This document shows positions 9,727-17,233 of a stretch of 64,000 nucleotides of DNA, piece by piece. The translations under genes were made by a program, and so were the position numbers. Position 1 is the stretch's first letter, and every line of letters begins with the position of its first letter. This stretch comes from Picosynechococcus sp. PCC 7003 (lineage in GTDB: Bacteria; Cyanobacteriota; Cyanobacteriia; Cyanobacteriales; MRBY01). The notes under the pieces were generated by a model that was not told the origin of the DNA, did not search any database, and was given only the letters and a program-made list of their open reading frames with translations. The stretch covers positions 2,126,661-2,190,660 of the forward strand of contig NZ_CP016474.1 of the NCBI RefSeq assembly GCF_001693255.1. The letters are read 5' to 3'.

Positions 9727-10158
9727 ATGTGGCTAAACTTTCTGGCCCTATTGCCATCAACCGTCTTAACGGTGTTATTGATTGCGATCGCCTTCTTGAG
9801 GTTCTATGACCAAACCGACTTTGAATTCCTCGGATACATCACCCAGCCGAGAAGCTGGAGCAACGGATGCACTGTGGCAGCCCTCCTGGCTACATTGGCT
9901 AATTTCGGCGTTGAGTGGAACCGTCGAAATCGAGAAACAAACCGCTTGGCTGAAGAAAAGCAATGCCGAAGCGAGGATCGCGCACGAGCAGAGACTGAAA
10001 AAGCTGAAAGCAGAGAACGCGAGACTCGCCGAACTCGAATCGAAACTCGATGCCGTATTGCCGAAATACAGTTCCAGCTTGACCCCTCCGAGCGAAACCG
10101 ACGGGCATTAAGGGAAGCTTTGGCTCTCCTCGCCGAATATGGGGAGCTATTTTCGTAA
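9727..10158 (+). CDS. Nested-ORF family module A1, outer frame: small membrane coiled-coil protein
   Basis: No family recognised. The 143-residue outer product has two predicted membrane segments (FLALLPSTVLTVLLIAIAFL, about 4-23, and VAALLATLANFGVEW, about 45-60). A highly charged Arg/Glu coiled coil follows (about 62-105), then a conserved tail RTRIETRCRIAEIQFQL and LLAEYGELF. The ATG at 9727 is shared with A2-A4; a TTG at 9718 is in frame. No good ribosome-binding site precedes it. Most of this gene overlaps, in the +1 frame, the inner ORF at 9806-10111. It is the first of four tandem copies. Confidence 0.6.
   Translation: MWLNFLALLPSTVLTVLLIAIAFLRFYDQTDFEFLGYITQPRSWSNGCTVAALLATLANFGVEWNRRNRETNRLAEEKQCRSEDRARAETEKAESRERETRRTRIETRCRIAEIQFQLDPSERNRRALREALALLAEYGELFS
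9806..10111 (+). CDS. Nested-ORF family module A1, inner +1-frame coiled-coil protein
   Basis: A 101-residue ORF wholly inside the outer gene. Its ATG follows GAGG by four bases (TTGAGGTTCTATG), a ribosome-binding site kept in nearly all copies. The product has a Ser/Thr-rich N-terminus, a Trp-rich amphipathic patch (WQPSWLHWLISALSGTVEIE), a Lys/Glu coiled coil, the leucine-repeat motif ENARLAELESKLD and a polar tail ending ETDGH. No Cys or lipobox is present. Between copies this frame changes mostly silently, which argues that it is translated. Function unknown. Confidence 0.55.
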   Translation: MTKPTLNSSDTSPSREAGATDALWQPSWLHWLISALSGTVEIEKQTAWLKKSNAEARIAHEQRLKKLKAENARLAELESKLDAVLPKYSSSLTPPSETDGH

Positions 10159-10214
10159 GGGCGATCGCCCCGTGAGCCACCCATTAAAATGAAATTATCT
10201 TTCCCTTGCTTTAG

Positions 10215-10406
10215 ATGTGGCTAAACTTTCTGGCCCTATTGCCATCAACCGTTTTAACGGTATTACTGATTGCGATCGCCTTCTTGAGATTCTATGACCA
10301 AACCGACTTTGAATTCATCGGACTCATTGCCAACCCCCGACAGTGGAGCAACGGATTTACGGTGGCAGCCCTCTTGGCTACATTGGCTAATTTCGGCGTT
10401 GAGTGA
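10215..10406 (+). pseudogene. Nested-ORF module A2, outer frame truncated by stop
   Basis: Nearly identical to A1/A3/A4 through both membrane segments, then a TGA (10404-10406) replaces the codon for the Trp of VEW, leaving 63 residues without coiled coil or tail. Sequence beyond the inner-frame SALS block no longer resembles the family, so the module lost its 3' half, probably by deletion or recombination. Confidence 0.65.
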
Positions 10407-10482
10407 AACCCTCGAACCAAAAAACTATTTAGGAAATGTTGCCTTTCGCTATCTAGGAATCCTCGGAGATGTGTTGCAATGA
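10294..10482 (+). CDS. Nested-ORF module A2, inner frame with replaced C-terminus
   Basis: A 62-residue inner frame that keeps the Trp-rich segment (WQPSWLHWLISALSETLE) but then runs into unrelated sequence (YLGNVAFRYLGILGDVLQ). The coiled coil and LESK motif are gone. Its stop overlaps the start of the next gene as ATGA (10479-10482), so it could couple translation to that gene. The ribosome-binding site is weakened to GAGA. It may be a remnant. Confidence 0.4.
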   Translation: MTKPTLNSSDSLPTPDSGATDLRWQPSWLHWLISALSETLEPKNYLGNVAFRYLGILGDVLQ

Positions 10483-10793
10483 ATCCTTTGTTAAAGTTTT
10501 ATGCGGATAGTTTAGACTATCCCGAAGTAAGCGGCGCGGAACTGCTCGAACTTTTAACCATTCGGGATCAGCTTGCCCAACTTATTGATCGCTTCAATGC
10601 CTTAGATCAAACCCTACTGCTTAAGGCAGATTTGAAATTGCTTTTAAATGCTTCAGTAATTTATCCAGAAATTTCTCGTTTTATTAACTTAGAAACTTAC
10701 CGTAAGGAGAATCAAATTACACCAGAAAAGTGGTGGTGGTACATCGATGTTCTCGATCATCTCCCGCTTTCCAGTCTGCAAACAGCGGCTTGA
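10479..10793 (+). CDS. Hypothetical 104-residue protein
   Basis: Not recognised. A soluble, Leu-rich helical protein (LLELLTIRDQLAQLIDRFNALDQ) ending in a Trp triplet region (EKWWWYIDVLDHL). No membrane segment or signal peptide. GGAG lies ten bases before the ATG. It overlaps the stop of the A2 inner frame by four bases and lies between nested-ORF modules A2 and A3, so it may have arrived when the A2 3' half was replaced. Confidence 0.55.
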   Translation: MNPLLKFYADSLDYPEVSGAELLELLTIRDQLAQLIDRFNALDQTLLLKADLKLLLNASVIYPEISRFINLETYRKENQITPEKWWWYIDVLDHLPLSSLQTAA

Positions 10794-10916
10794 TTTAACA
10801 GAATGTTAACAGGTCGTATATTTCATCCCTTAATATGTCCTTAATATGTAAGTAATCCTGAGGCGATCGCCCCGTGAGTGACCCGTTAAAATGAAATTAT
10901 CTTTCCCTAGTCTGAA

Positions 10917-11390
10917 ATGTGGCTAAACTTTCTGGCGTTACTGCCATCGACGACCTTAACGGTATTACTGATTGCGATCGCCTTCTTGAGGTTCTATGAC
11001 CAAACCGACTTTGAATTCCTCGGATACATTGCCAACCCCCGACAGTGGAGCAACGGATTCACTGTGGCAGCCCTCTTGGCTACATTGGCTAATTTCGGCG
11101 TTGAGTGGAACCGTCGAAATCGAGAAACAAACCGCTTGGTTGAAGAAGCACAACGAAGAGCTAAGGAAGAGCAACGCAGAATTCGAGAAGAGCAACGCAG
11201 AGTGGCTCAGGAAAGAGCAGATGAGTCTCGAAGAACTGAGGAGAGAGAACGCCAAATTGCGCGAACTCGAATCGAAACTCGATGCCGTATTGCCGAAATA
11301 CAATTCCAGCTTGACCCCTCCGAGCGAAACCGACGGGCATTAAAGGCGGCTCTGGCGGTGTTGGCGGAATATGGGGAGCTATTTCCGTAA
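10917..11390 (+). CDS. Nested-ORF module A3, outer frame
   Basis: 157 residues, the longest A copy. Membrane segments and the tail ending AEYGELFP match A1. The coiled coil is 14 residues longer and built of short Glu/Arg units (EEQRRIREEQRRVAQE). Length differences from A1 and A4 are exact multiples of three bases, so both frames stay open through the variable part. Confidence 0.6.
   Translation: MWLNFLALLPSTTLTVLLIAIAFLRFYDQTDFEFLGYIANPRQWSNGFTVAALLATLANFGVEWNRRNRETNRLVEEAQRRAKEEQRRIREEQRRVAQERADESRRTEERERQIARTRIETRCRIAEIQFQLDPSERNRRALKAALAVLAEYGELFP
10996..11343 (+). CDS. Nested-ORF module A3, inner frame
   Basis: 115 residues, start preceded by TTGAGGTTCT. Core segments WLHWLISALSGTVEIE and ENAKLRELESKLD are as in A4, with ENAKL encoded by different synonymous codons (GCC and TTG against GCG and CTC). 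The outer frame there changes from ERETRR to ERQIAR. The middle is expanded with KSNAE-type units. Confidence 0.55.
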   Translation: MTKPTLNSSDTLPTPDSGATDSLWQPSWLHWLISALSGTVEIEKQTAWLKKHNEELRKSNAEFEKSNAEWLRKEQMSLEELRRENAKLRELESKLDAVLPKYNSSLTPPSETDGH

Positions 11391-11446
11391 GGGCAATCGC
11401 CTAGTGAGCTACCCGTTAAAATGAAATTACCTCTATCTTGCTTGAG

Positions 11447-11821
11447 ATGTGGCTAAACTTTCTGGCCCTATTGCCATCAACCGTCTTAACGGTTTTATTG
11501 ATTGCGATCGCCTTCTTGAGGTTCTATGACCAAACCGACTTTGAATTCATCGGACTCATTGCCAACCCCCGACAGTGGAGCAACGGATTCACTGTGGCAG
11601 CCCTCTTGGCTACATTGGCTAATTTCGGCGTTGAGTGGAACCGTCGAAATCGAGAAACAAACCGCTTGGCTGAGGCAAGAGAACGCGAAACTCGCCGAAC
11701 TCGAATCGAAACTCGATGCCGTATTGCCGAAATACAGTTCCAGCTTGACCCCTCCGAGCGAAACCGACGGGCATTAAGGGAAGCGTTGGCTCTCCTCGCC
11801 GAATATGGGGATTTGTTTTAG
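11447..11821 (+). CDS. Nested-ORF module A4, outer frame
   Basis: 124 residues, the shortest intact copy. The charged coiled coil is reduced to about ten residues between NRRNRETNRL and RTRIETRC, while both membrane segments and the tail AEYGDLF are kept. This defines the minimal module. The start ATG follows the A-type leader, whose HIP1 octamer is mutated here. Confidence 0.6.
   Translation: MWLNFLALLPSTVLTVLLIAIAFLRFYDQTDFEFIGLIANPRQWSNGFTVAALLATLANFGVEWNRRNRETNRLAEARERETRRTRIETRCRIAEIQFQLDPSERNRRALREALALLAEYGDLF
11526..11777 (+). CDS. Nested-ORF module A4, inner frame
   Basis: 83 residues. Trp-rich segment, then directly AWLRQENAKLAELESKLD and the tail ending ETDGH. With the variable coiled coil nearly absent it shows which inner-frame parts are constant: the start context, the WLISALSGTVEIE block and the LESKLD block. 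Confidence 0.55.
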   Translation: MTKPTLNSSDSLPTPDSGATDSLWQPSWLHWLISALSGTVEIEKQTAWLRQENAKLAELESKLDAVLPKYSSSLTPPSETDGH

Positions 11822-11857
11822 AACAATACTGTGACTAGGAAGTTGGGGATTAGTACC

Positions 11858-12298
11858 ATGAATGCTTCACTATATGACACTGATTTTTATACATGGACAG
11901 CACAGCAATGCGAGTTACTGCGTCACAAAAAATTTCACGAATTAGATTTAGGTCACTTGATTGAAGAGTTGGATGATTTGGGGAAGCGACACTATGATCA
12001 ACTGGAATCAAGGTTAGTCCAACTGATTGCCCATCTCCTCAAATGGCAAATTCAACATTGGCGACGTTCTAATAGTTGGCGCGCCAACATTCGTGTGCAA
12101 CGCACCTCCATCGAAAAACTATTACGGCGTAATCCTGGTCTCAAGTCTCGTTTGGATGAAGCAATGGCAGAAAGTTGGTCGGAAGCGCGGGATCTGGCGA
12201 TCGCCGAAACGGATTTACCGGATGAGCAATTTCCAGAAATTTGTCCGTTTACCCTCGTCGAAGTCTTATTGCCTGAGTTTTGGCCGGATCTCGCCTAA
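11858..12298 (+). CDS. DUF29 family protein
   Basis: 146 residues matching the DUF29 family common in cyanobacteria, of unknown molecular function. Signature features seen: YDTDFYTWTAQQCELLR near the start, then IEELDDLGKRHYDQLESRLVQLIAHLLKWQIQ and RANIRVQR. I chose the ATG at 11858 (MNASLYDTDF) rather than the GTG at 11831 because DUF29 proteins begin with this block. DUF29 genes are often found in variable regions next to toxin-antitoxin genes, as here. Confidence 0.85.
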   Translation: MNASLYDTDFYTWTAQQCELLRHKKFHELDLGHLIEELDDLGKRHYDQLESRLVQLIAHLLKWQIQHWRRSNSWRANIRVQRTSIEKLLRRNPGLKSRLDEAMAESWSEARDLAIAETDLPDEQFPEICPFTLVEVLLPEFWPDLA

Positions 12299-12356
12299 GA
12301 ATTTTGACAGTCTAACTCTGACTCAGTTAGGTAGACGCAATGAAATAAGTTATTGC

Positions 12357-12424
12357 TTGTTTAAATTGTCTGACCTTCTTGTCATCAGTTGCTTTAATGG
12401 TATTATTGATGGCGATCGCCTTCA
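12357..12424 (+). pseudogene. Relic of a fifth nested-ORF module (A5)
   Basis: About 65 bases align with the start of A2 (10218-10282 region) at most positions, including TTAATGGTATTATTGAT and the HIP1-containing GCGATCGCCTTC. No frame continues, and the sequence beyond 12424 is unrelated. It marks a once longer array interrupted by the DUF29 and toxin-antitoxin genes. Confidence 0.6.
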
Positions 12425-12506
12425 GTGCGGTCTGAAGGGCCTAAACACCTTGACTATAATTAGAGAACATATCAAAAATGCTCTCAGAAAAGGGGACATA
12501 CAGATA

Positions 12507-12740
12507 ATGAGTCAACGTACCCTACAGCTTAATTTTCCCGATGCCGTTGAACAAAGCGACCAAGAACTAAAGGTCTTAATCGCCGCTAAATTGTATGAAA
12601 ATGGGACTCTCACCGCTGCTCAAGGGACAGAGTTAGCTGGTTTAAGCAAAAAAGCTTTCCTTGAAACAATGGGACAATTCCATGTTTCTGTCTTTAGTCA
12701 CTCAGTGGCAGACTTAGATAACGACCGCAAAAATGCCTAA
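12507..12740 (+). CDS. UPF0175 family antitoxin
   Basis: 77-residue protein matching UPF0175 (AAKLYENGTLTAAQGTELAGLSKKAFLETMGQFHVSVF), a small DNA-binding-like antitoxin family usually paired with DUF3368 PIN-like toxins. The frame is open far upstream, but the ATG at 12507 gives the family N-terminus. Its stop overlaps the ATG of the toxin gene at 12733 by eight bases, the usual coupled arrangement. The antitoxin is intact while the toxin is broken. Confidence 0.85.
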   Translation: MSQRTLQLNFPDAVEQSDQELKVLIAAKLYENGTLTAAQGTELAGLSKKAFLETMGQFHVSVFSHSVADLDNDRKNA

Positions 12741-13197
12741 AGTTGTCATTGCCGACTCCAGTTGCTTGATCATTCTCAGTAAAATCGAGGAGTTAGCGGT
12801 TCTTCAGTGGCTATACTAAACTATCTACATCACACTAGAAATTGCGGTGGAGTTTGGTGAAGCTTTCCCCCCTTGGATTTGTGTAAAAGCTGCTCAAAAT
12901 AAACATTTTTAGGCAATCCTTGCCACCAAACTTGATCGTGGTGAGGCTAAGGCGATCGCCTTAGCCCAAGAGAAAGAAAATGCATTGATCATTTTGGATG
13001 ATCTCAAAGGCCGAAAAGTTGCTCAAGAACAAGGCCTCATCTATACAGGTACTCTGGGCGTGATTAGTCGGGCCACGGAAAAAGGCTACTACCAGGCGAT
13101 CAAACCCATTCTCCAAAAGATTATGCAGACAAATTTCCGTATTTCCCAGAATATTATTGACGCTTTACTGAGCTATCACGGCGAGCTTCTTGATTAG
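12733..13197 (+). pseudogene. DUF3368 (PIN-like) toxin, inactivated by two in-frame stops
   Basis: The frame starts MPKVVIADSSCLIILSKIEE, the usual DUF3368 opening with the PIN-type Asp. It then hits TAA at 12817-12819 and TAG at 12910-12912, and resumes in the same frame as LDRGEAKAIALAQEKENA and LIILDDLKGRKVA to the normal end. No frameshift is needed, so these are point changes in a full-length gene. The product cannot be made unless both stops are read through. Confidence 0.85.
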
Positions 13198-13292
13198 ACT
13201 AAGGCAAGGGCTTTCGGTTTTATCGGCGATCGCCTTAGCAATGGAATAATTGTACTGTTAAAAAAACTGTTGAAAAAGTAATCCAAGTCAGT

Positions 13293-14138
13293 ATGGGTGA
13301 GCGAATGAAAGCTTCAGAGTTTAATCTAGTCATCGAAGCGGGACGAACGGAAAAGCAGTATTGGCAGGACATTTGGCGCTATCGAGAATTGTTTTACTTC
13401 CTAGCGTGGCGCGATATCCTAGTCCGTTACAAACAAACGGCGATTGGGGTGGCCTGGGCACTGATTCGACCGTTTTTAACGATGGTGGTGTTTACGGTGG
13501 TGTTTGGGAACTTAGCTAAACTGCCGTCTGAGGGGGGAGCGCCCTATCCGATTTTGGTCTTTTCGGCGATGTTACCCTGGCAATTCTTTGCGAATTCGTT
13601 ATCGGAATGTAGTAATAGTTTGATTTCCAATGCGAATCTTTTATCGAAGATCTATTTTCCGCGGTTGGTGATCCCGACCAGTGCGGTGGTAGTCAGCTTT
13701 GTGGATTTTATGATTTCGGGCAGTATTTTGCTGGCTTTAATGGCTTGGTATGATTTTGTACCGAGTTGGCGGATTGTGACTTTACCCTTTTTTGTGGCGA
13801 TCGCCTTTGCGGCGGCAATGGGGACGGGGTTATGGTTGGCCTCGTTGAACGTGCAGTACCGCGATTTTCGCTATATCGTGCCATTTATGGTTCAGTTCGG
13901 CCTGTATGTGTCGCCAGTGGGTTTCAGTAGTGCAATTGTGCCGGAGAAATGGCGATTTCTCTATTCGCTCAATCCGATGGTGGGGGTGATTGACGGGTTT
14001 CGCTGGGCGATTATTGGTGGTGATATCCAGATCTACATTCCTGGGTTTTTGCTGTCGTTGCTGATTGTGTTGCTGGTATTTGTGAGTGGAATTTGGTATT
14101 TCCGGAAGATGGAACGAACGTTTGCGGATATGATCTAG
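13293..14138 (+). CDS. wzm: Wzm-type ABC transporter permease for polysaccharide export
   Basis: Membrane subunit that moves lipid-linked polysaccharide across the inner membrane with Wzt. 281 residues, ABC-2 type, with about six membrane segments and the family blocks YRELFYFLAWRDILVRYKQT and FRYIVPFMVQFGLYVSPVGF. Base composition and a HIP1 site match the core genome, unlike the island to the right. Its partner wzt begins about 1 kb downstream, separated by a toxin-antitoxin pair, which is unusual because the two genes are normally adjacent. Confidence 0.92.
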   Translation: MGERMKASEFNLVIEAGRTEKQYWQDIWRYRELFYFLAWRDILVRYKQTAIGVAWALIRPFLTMVVFTVVFGNLAKLPSEGGAPYPILVFSAMLPWQFFANSLSECSNSLISNANLLSKIYFPRLVIPTSAVVVSFVDFMISGSILLALMAWYDFVPSWRIVTLPFFVAIAFAAAMGTGLWLASLNVQYRDFRYIVPFMVQFGLYVSPVGFSSAIVPEKWRFLYSLNPMVGVIDGFRWAIIGGDIQIYIPGFLLSLLIVLLVFVSGIWYFRKMERTFADMI

Positions 14139-14216
14139 GGTAGGAATAGAGAACTGGATAGCCGATCGTTAATTTCTTACCATGGACAAATTTGGTTTAT
14201 TGATCGATATTTTTTA

Positions 14217-14621
14217 ATGATGGGTAGTTCACAAGCCGATACTGATTATTTTGCCTATTGGCAACGGGAGAAGCAACGGCGGGCGGCGATCGCCCAACAA
14301 CTGCAGCAACAAGCCCGGGCAATGTTGCCTGAGTTGGTCAGTATTTTAGTCACGCAATTTCAGGTCACAAGAATTATTTTGTTCGGTTCCCTCGTTAGGG
14401 GCAATTTTGACGAGCAGTCTGATTTGGATTTGGCGGTGGCGGGTTTAGCTCCCCAAGACTTTTTTCGGGCCTATGCAATGGTTAATGACCACAGTCCTTT
14501 TCCGGTGGATTTAAAACCTTTAGAGGCTGTGGACGATTCGTTTCGCGCTAAAGTAGAGCGGATGGGAGAATGCCTATATGAGAGCAATCACACCAGCGGC
14601 GATCGCCGAGATTATCATTGA
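14217..14621 (+). CDS. MNT-domain nucleotidyltransferase antitoxin
   Basis: 134 residues with the minimal nucleotidyltransferase motif GSX10DXD: FGSLVRGNFDEQSDLDL, Gly57-Ser58 and Asp69/Asp71. In MntA/HepT systems this protein AMPylates and silences the HEPN ribonuclease encoded next to it. It overlaps the following HEPN-like gene by 44 bases. The ATG codon pair at 14217 leaves the exact start uncertain by one residue. Confidence 0.85.
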   Translation: MMGSSQADTDYFAYWQREKQRRAAIAQQLQQQARAMLPELVSILVTQFQVTRIILFGSLVRGNFDEQSDLDLAVAGLAPQDFFRAYAMVNDHSPFPVDLKPLEAVDDSFRAKVERMGECLYESNHTSGDRRDYH

Positions 14622-15099
14622 CTTAGAAAACGAACTCTATCGCCTAGAACGCTTAGAGACCCAGATGCACGCCGTGAAAACAGAAATCGCAAGTTCTCCC
14701 CATCTACAGGAGATGTTGGCAGAAAGTTTAGCTTTGAAATTACATAATTTTTATACGGGTTGCGAGCGTATTTTCCAAATTATCGCCTCGGAACTCAATG
14801 GTGGTAAACCCTCTAGTTATGATTGGCATCGCCGCTTACTAGAGCGCATGAGCTTACCGCAAGACTATCGCCCGCCTGTCGTTACTGCACAAACTGCCAC
14901 TCAGCTGCGAGAGTATTTGGGATTTCGGCATATTGTTCGCAATATCTATGGGTTTGAACTGGACTTCGGGCGCATTGAAGAGTTAGTAGAAAAGTACTTT
15001 CAGGTTCACCAAGACTTTGTTAGCGATATCCGTCAGTTCATTCAGTGGCTACAAGAATTTAAACGAACATTGAGGGAAGAATCAGAACCGCCCGGATGA
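14578..15099 (+). CDS. HEPN/HepT-like ribonuclease toxin, variant catalytic motif
   Basis: 173-residue helical protein partnered with the MNT gene. The segment LGFRHIVRNIYGFELD aligns with the catalytic RX4HXY motif of HepT toxins but reads Arg117-X4-Asn122-Ile-Tyr124, so the usual His is Asn. The Tyr, which is the AMPylation site in characterised systems, is retained. The toxin may be weak, inactive or use His118. HepT membership is judged from context and this motif. Confidence 0.75.
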   Translation: MRAITPAAIAEIIIDLENELYRLERLETQMHAVKTEIASSPHLQEMLAESLALKLHNFYTGCERIFQIIASELNGGKPSSYDWHRRLLERMSLPQDYRPPVVTAQTATQLREYLGFRHIVRNIYGFELDFGRIEELVEKYFQVHQDFVSDIRQFIQWLQEFKRTLREESEPPG

Positions 15100-15182
15100 A
15101 GTTGGAAGTTGTTAATCTGGGTAAAATCCTCTAACGGATTGTTGTTTCTTCTAAAATATTTCCGCACGCTAGCAAATCTAAC

Positions 15183-16430
15183 ATGTCTGATACGGTCATT
15201 CGGGTTGAAAACCTCGGGAAAAAATACATCATCGGTCACCAGCAACAGCGGGAACGGTACACGGCGCTGCGGGATGTGTTGACGAATAGTGCGAAGGGGT
15301 TGGCGAAGCGCTTTAATCCTCGTGCTCGGGTGGTAAATCCCAATTTTGAGGAGTTTTGGGCGCTGAAGGATGTCTCTTTTGAGGTGAAGCGAGGAGACCG
15401 GATTGGGATCATTGGCCGCAATGGGGCGGGGAAATCGACGTTATTAAAGATTCTGAGCCGGATCACGGAGCCGACGGAGGGCCGGGTTTCGATTAAGGGT
15501 CGGGTCGCCAGTTTGCTGGAGGTGGGGACGGGATTTCATCCGGAGTTGACGGGGCGGGAGAATATTTATCTAAATGGCGCAATCCTGGGGATGAGTAAGC
15601 GGGAGATTCGCCGGAAGTTTGATGAGATTGTGGCGTTTGCGGAAATTGAGCGGTTTTTGGATACACCGGTAAAGCGGTATTCGTCGGGGATGTATGTGCG
15701 CTTGGCGTTTGCGGTGGCGGCTCATTTGGAGCCAGAGATTTTGATTGTGGATGAGGTTTTGGCGGTGGGGGATGCTCAGTTTCAAAAGAAGTGTTTAGGG
15801 AAGATGGAGAATGTGGGCAAGGAGGGTAGGACTGTTTTATTTGTTAGTCATAATATGGGGGCAATCAAATCACTTTGTGATCGAAGTATTGTACTACGAA
15901 ATGGGAAAATAATTTACAGTGGCAATATTTCGGAAGGAATTAATCAATATAACTCTGTTAGGGATAGCACGATTTCTAATTACTATAAACGAAAGGAATC
16001 TCATATAAAAGCAACAAAACCATATTTTAAAGAAATCAAGGTTTTTCAAAACGAGAACAATGATGAACATTTTAAAATGCACTTACCGATTTATATCTAT
16101 TGTGAATTTGAACCCAGAGAATTTACAGATTTTGTGGTTACTGTCGTTGTTCGGAATAGTCAAGGTGATTGGTTAATACATAGTACTGATGAGTTTTCAG
16201 AATATCCCTATGACAAAATTTGCACAAGGAAAGCAACTATACCTAGTTATCTTTTAACGGAAGGTACTTACTATATGATATTTGCTTTAGGTAGTAGAAA
16301 AGATGGTTTGCATCAAAAATTGGAAGACATCGTTAAATTTAACGTTGAATTTTCTGGTAGAATGTCGGACAAAACAACAGGTAGCCAATGGAAAGGTTAT
16401 TTAGCTCCTGGCATTATAAAATGGGACTAA
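15183..16430 (+). CDS. wzt: Wzt-type ABC transporter ATPase with glycan-binding C-terminal domain
   Basis: Energises polysaccharide export with Wzm and, through its C-terminal domain, recognises the glycan end. Walker A GRNGAGKST (about 78-86), signature YSSGM (about 167) and Walker B ILIVDEVLAVGD (about 183) are intact, followed by VSHN. Residues about 285-415 form the Wzt C-terminal beta-sandwich. Composition changes sharply near 15,830-15,850: the ATPase domain is GC-rich like the core, the rest AT-rich like the island. The gene therefore appears to be a recombinant joining a resident ATPase domain to an imported specificity domain. Confidence 0.93.
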   Translation: MSDTVIRVENLGKKYIIGHQQQRERYTALRDVLTNSAKGLAKRFNPRARVVNPNFEEFWALKDVSFEVKRGDRIGIIGRNGAGKSTLLKILSRITEPTEGRVSIKGRVASLLEVGTGFHPELTGRENIYLNGAILGMSKREIRRKFDEIVAFAEIERFLDTPVKRYSSGMYVRLAFAVAAHLEPEILIVDEVLAVGDAQFQKKCLGKMENVGKEGRTVLFVSHNMGAIKSLCDRSIVLRNGKIIYSGNISEGINQYNSVRDSTISNYYKRKESHIKATKPYFKEIKVFQNENNDEHFKMHLPIYIYCEFEPREFTDFVVTVVVRNSQGDWLIHSTDEFSEYPYDKICTRKATIPSYLLTEGTYYMIFALGSRKDGLHQKLEDIVKFNVEFSGRMSDKTTGSQWKGYLAPGIIKWD

Positions 16431-16453
16431 CACGTATTTTTAAAGGATGAGCA

Positions 16454-17233
16454 ATGTTAGATAAATTAAAGTCAACTTTAGGTTTATACAAGTCATTTAA
16501 CAACAACAATGATCTTCATTATGAAGATATATTTTTCGTATCTTATCCAAAATCAGGTACTACATGGTTACAATTCATCATCGCTAATTTACTAAAGAAA
16601 GATGATAAGGAAATTATTGACTTCAATACCGTTCTGAAATATGTTTACGCTACAAAAACTCGTGATCGCCTTTTATCTAAGAATCCTGGGGAGAGGATTA
16701 TCAAAAGTCATGATGTATTTCTATCAAAACACCACAAAAAATATAGAAAAATTATATATTTAGTAAGAGATGCCAGAGATGTTTATGTGTCTTATTATCA
16801 TTATTTAAGAAAGCATTTATCCTCAGACATGACTTTTTCTGAATTTTTGAGAAAAGAAGATATTTACCCTAGCAGATGGCATACTCATGTGGAATCTTGG
16901 ATTGAACAACCAAATGTAGTTTTAATTATAAAATACGAAAATCTTTTAAAAAATACATATGAAGAAGTTTGTAAGGTAGCTGATGTTTTCGGAAAAGGAA
17001 GATTTAATGAAGAGAAAATCAGAAAAGCAATTGAAGACTCTTCTTTTGAAAATATGCAACTTTTGGAAAAAGAAAGAGGTCGTCCATTTTTAACGGAAGA
17101 TGCTGCTAAAAAATCTACAACTTTTGTCAGAAAAGGAATAGAAGGCGATTGGAAAAATTATTTCTCAAAATCTGATGAGGAGTACTTGCTTTCAGAAGCA
17201 TCAAGTACCTTAAAACGTTTTGATTATATATAG
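16454..17233 (+). CDS. PAPS-dependent sulfotransferase
   Basis: Likely adds sulfate from PAPS to a hydroxyl of the glycan. Sulfotransferase_1-type protein of 259 residues with the 5'-phosphosulfate loop YPKSGTTW (31-38), the 3'-phosphate region YLVRDARDVYVSYYHY, and the C-terminal block RKGIEGDWKNYF. No membrane anchor is seen, so it may act on a cytoplasmic lipid-linked intermediate. It starts 23 bases after wzt. The acceptor is unknown. Confidence 0.88.
   Translation: MLDKLKSTLGLYKSFNNNNDLHYEDIFFVSYPKSGTTWLQFIIANLLKKDDKEIIDFNTVLKYVYATKTRDRLLSKNPGERIIKSHDVFLSKHHKKYRKIIYLVRDARDVYVSYYHYLRKHLSSDMTFSEFLRKEDIYPSRWHTHVESWIEQPNVVLIIKYENLLKNTYEEVCKVADVFGKGRFNEEKIRKAIEDSSFENMQLLEKERGRPFLTEDAAKKSTTFVRKGIEGDWKNYFSKSDEEYLLSEASSTLKRFDYI

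Noticed and set aside
9727-10158. Nested ORFs as a phage Rz/Rz1 spanin pair
   Set aside because: The overlap layout is similar, but the inner product has no lipobox Cys or lipoprotein signal, and no holin or endolysin gene is nearby.
9804-10184. Minus-strand ORFs of 90-130 codons opposite the nested-ORF modules
   Set aside because: They arise because the coiled-coil repeats are purine-rich on the plus strand, giving few stops on the other strand. Starts and ends are not conserved among copies.
12027-12506. Long 5' extension of the antitoxin frame
   Set aside because: It overlaps the DUF29 gene in another frame and the relic A5. UPF0175 homology starts at the ATG at 12507.
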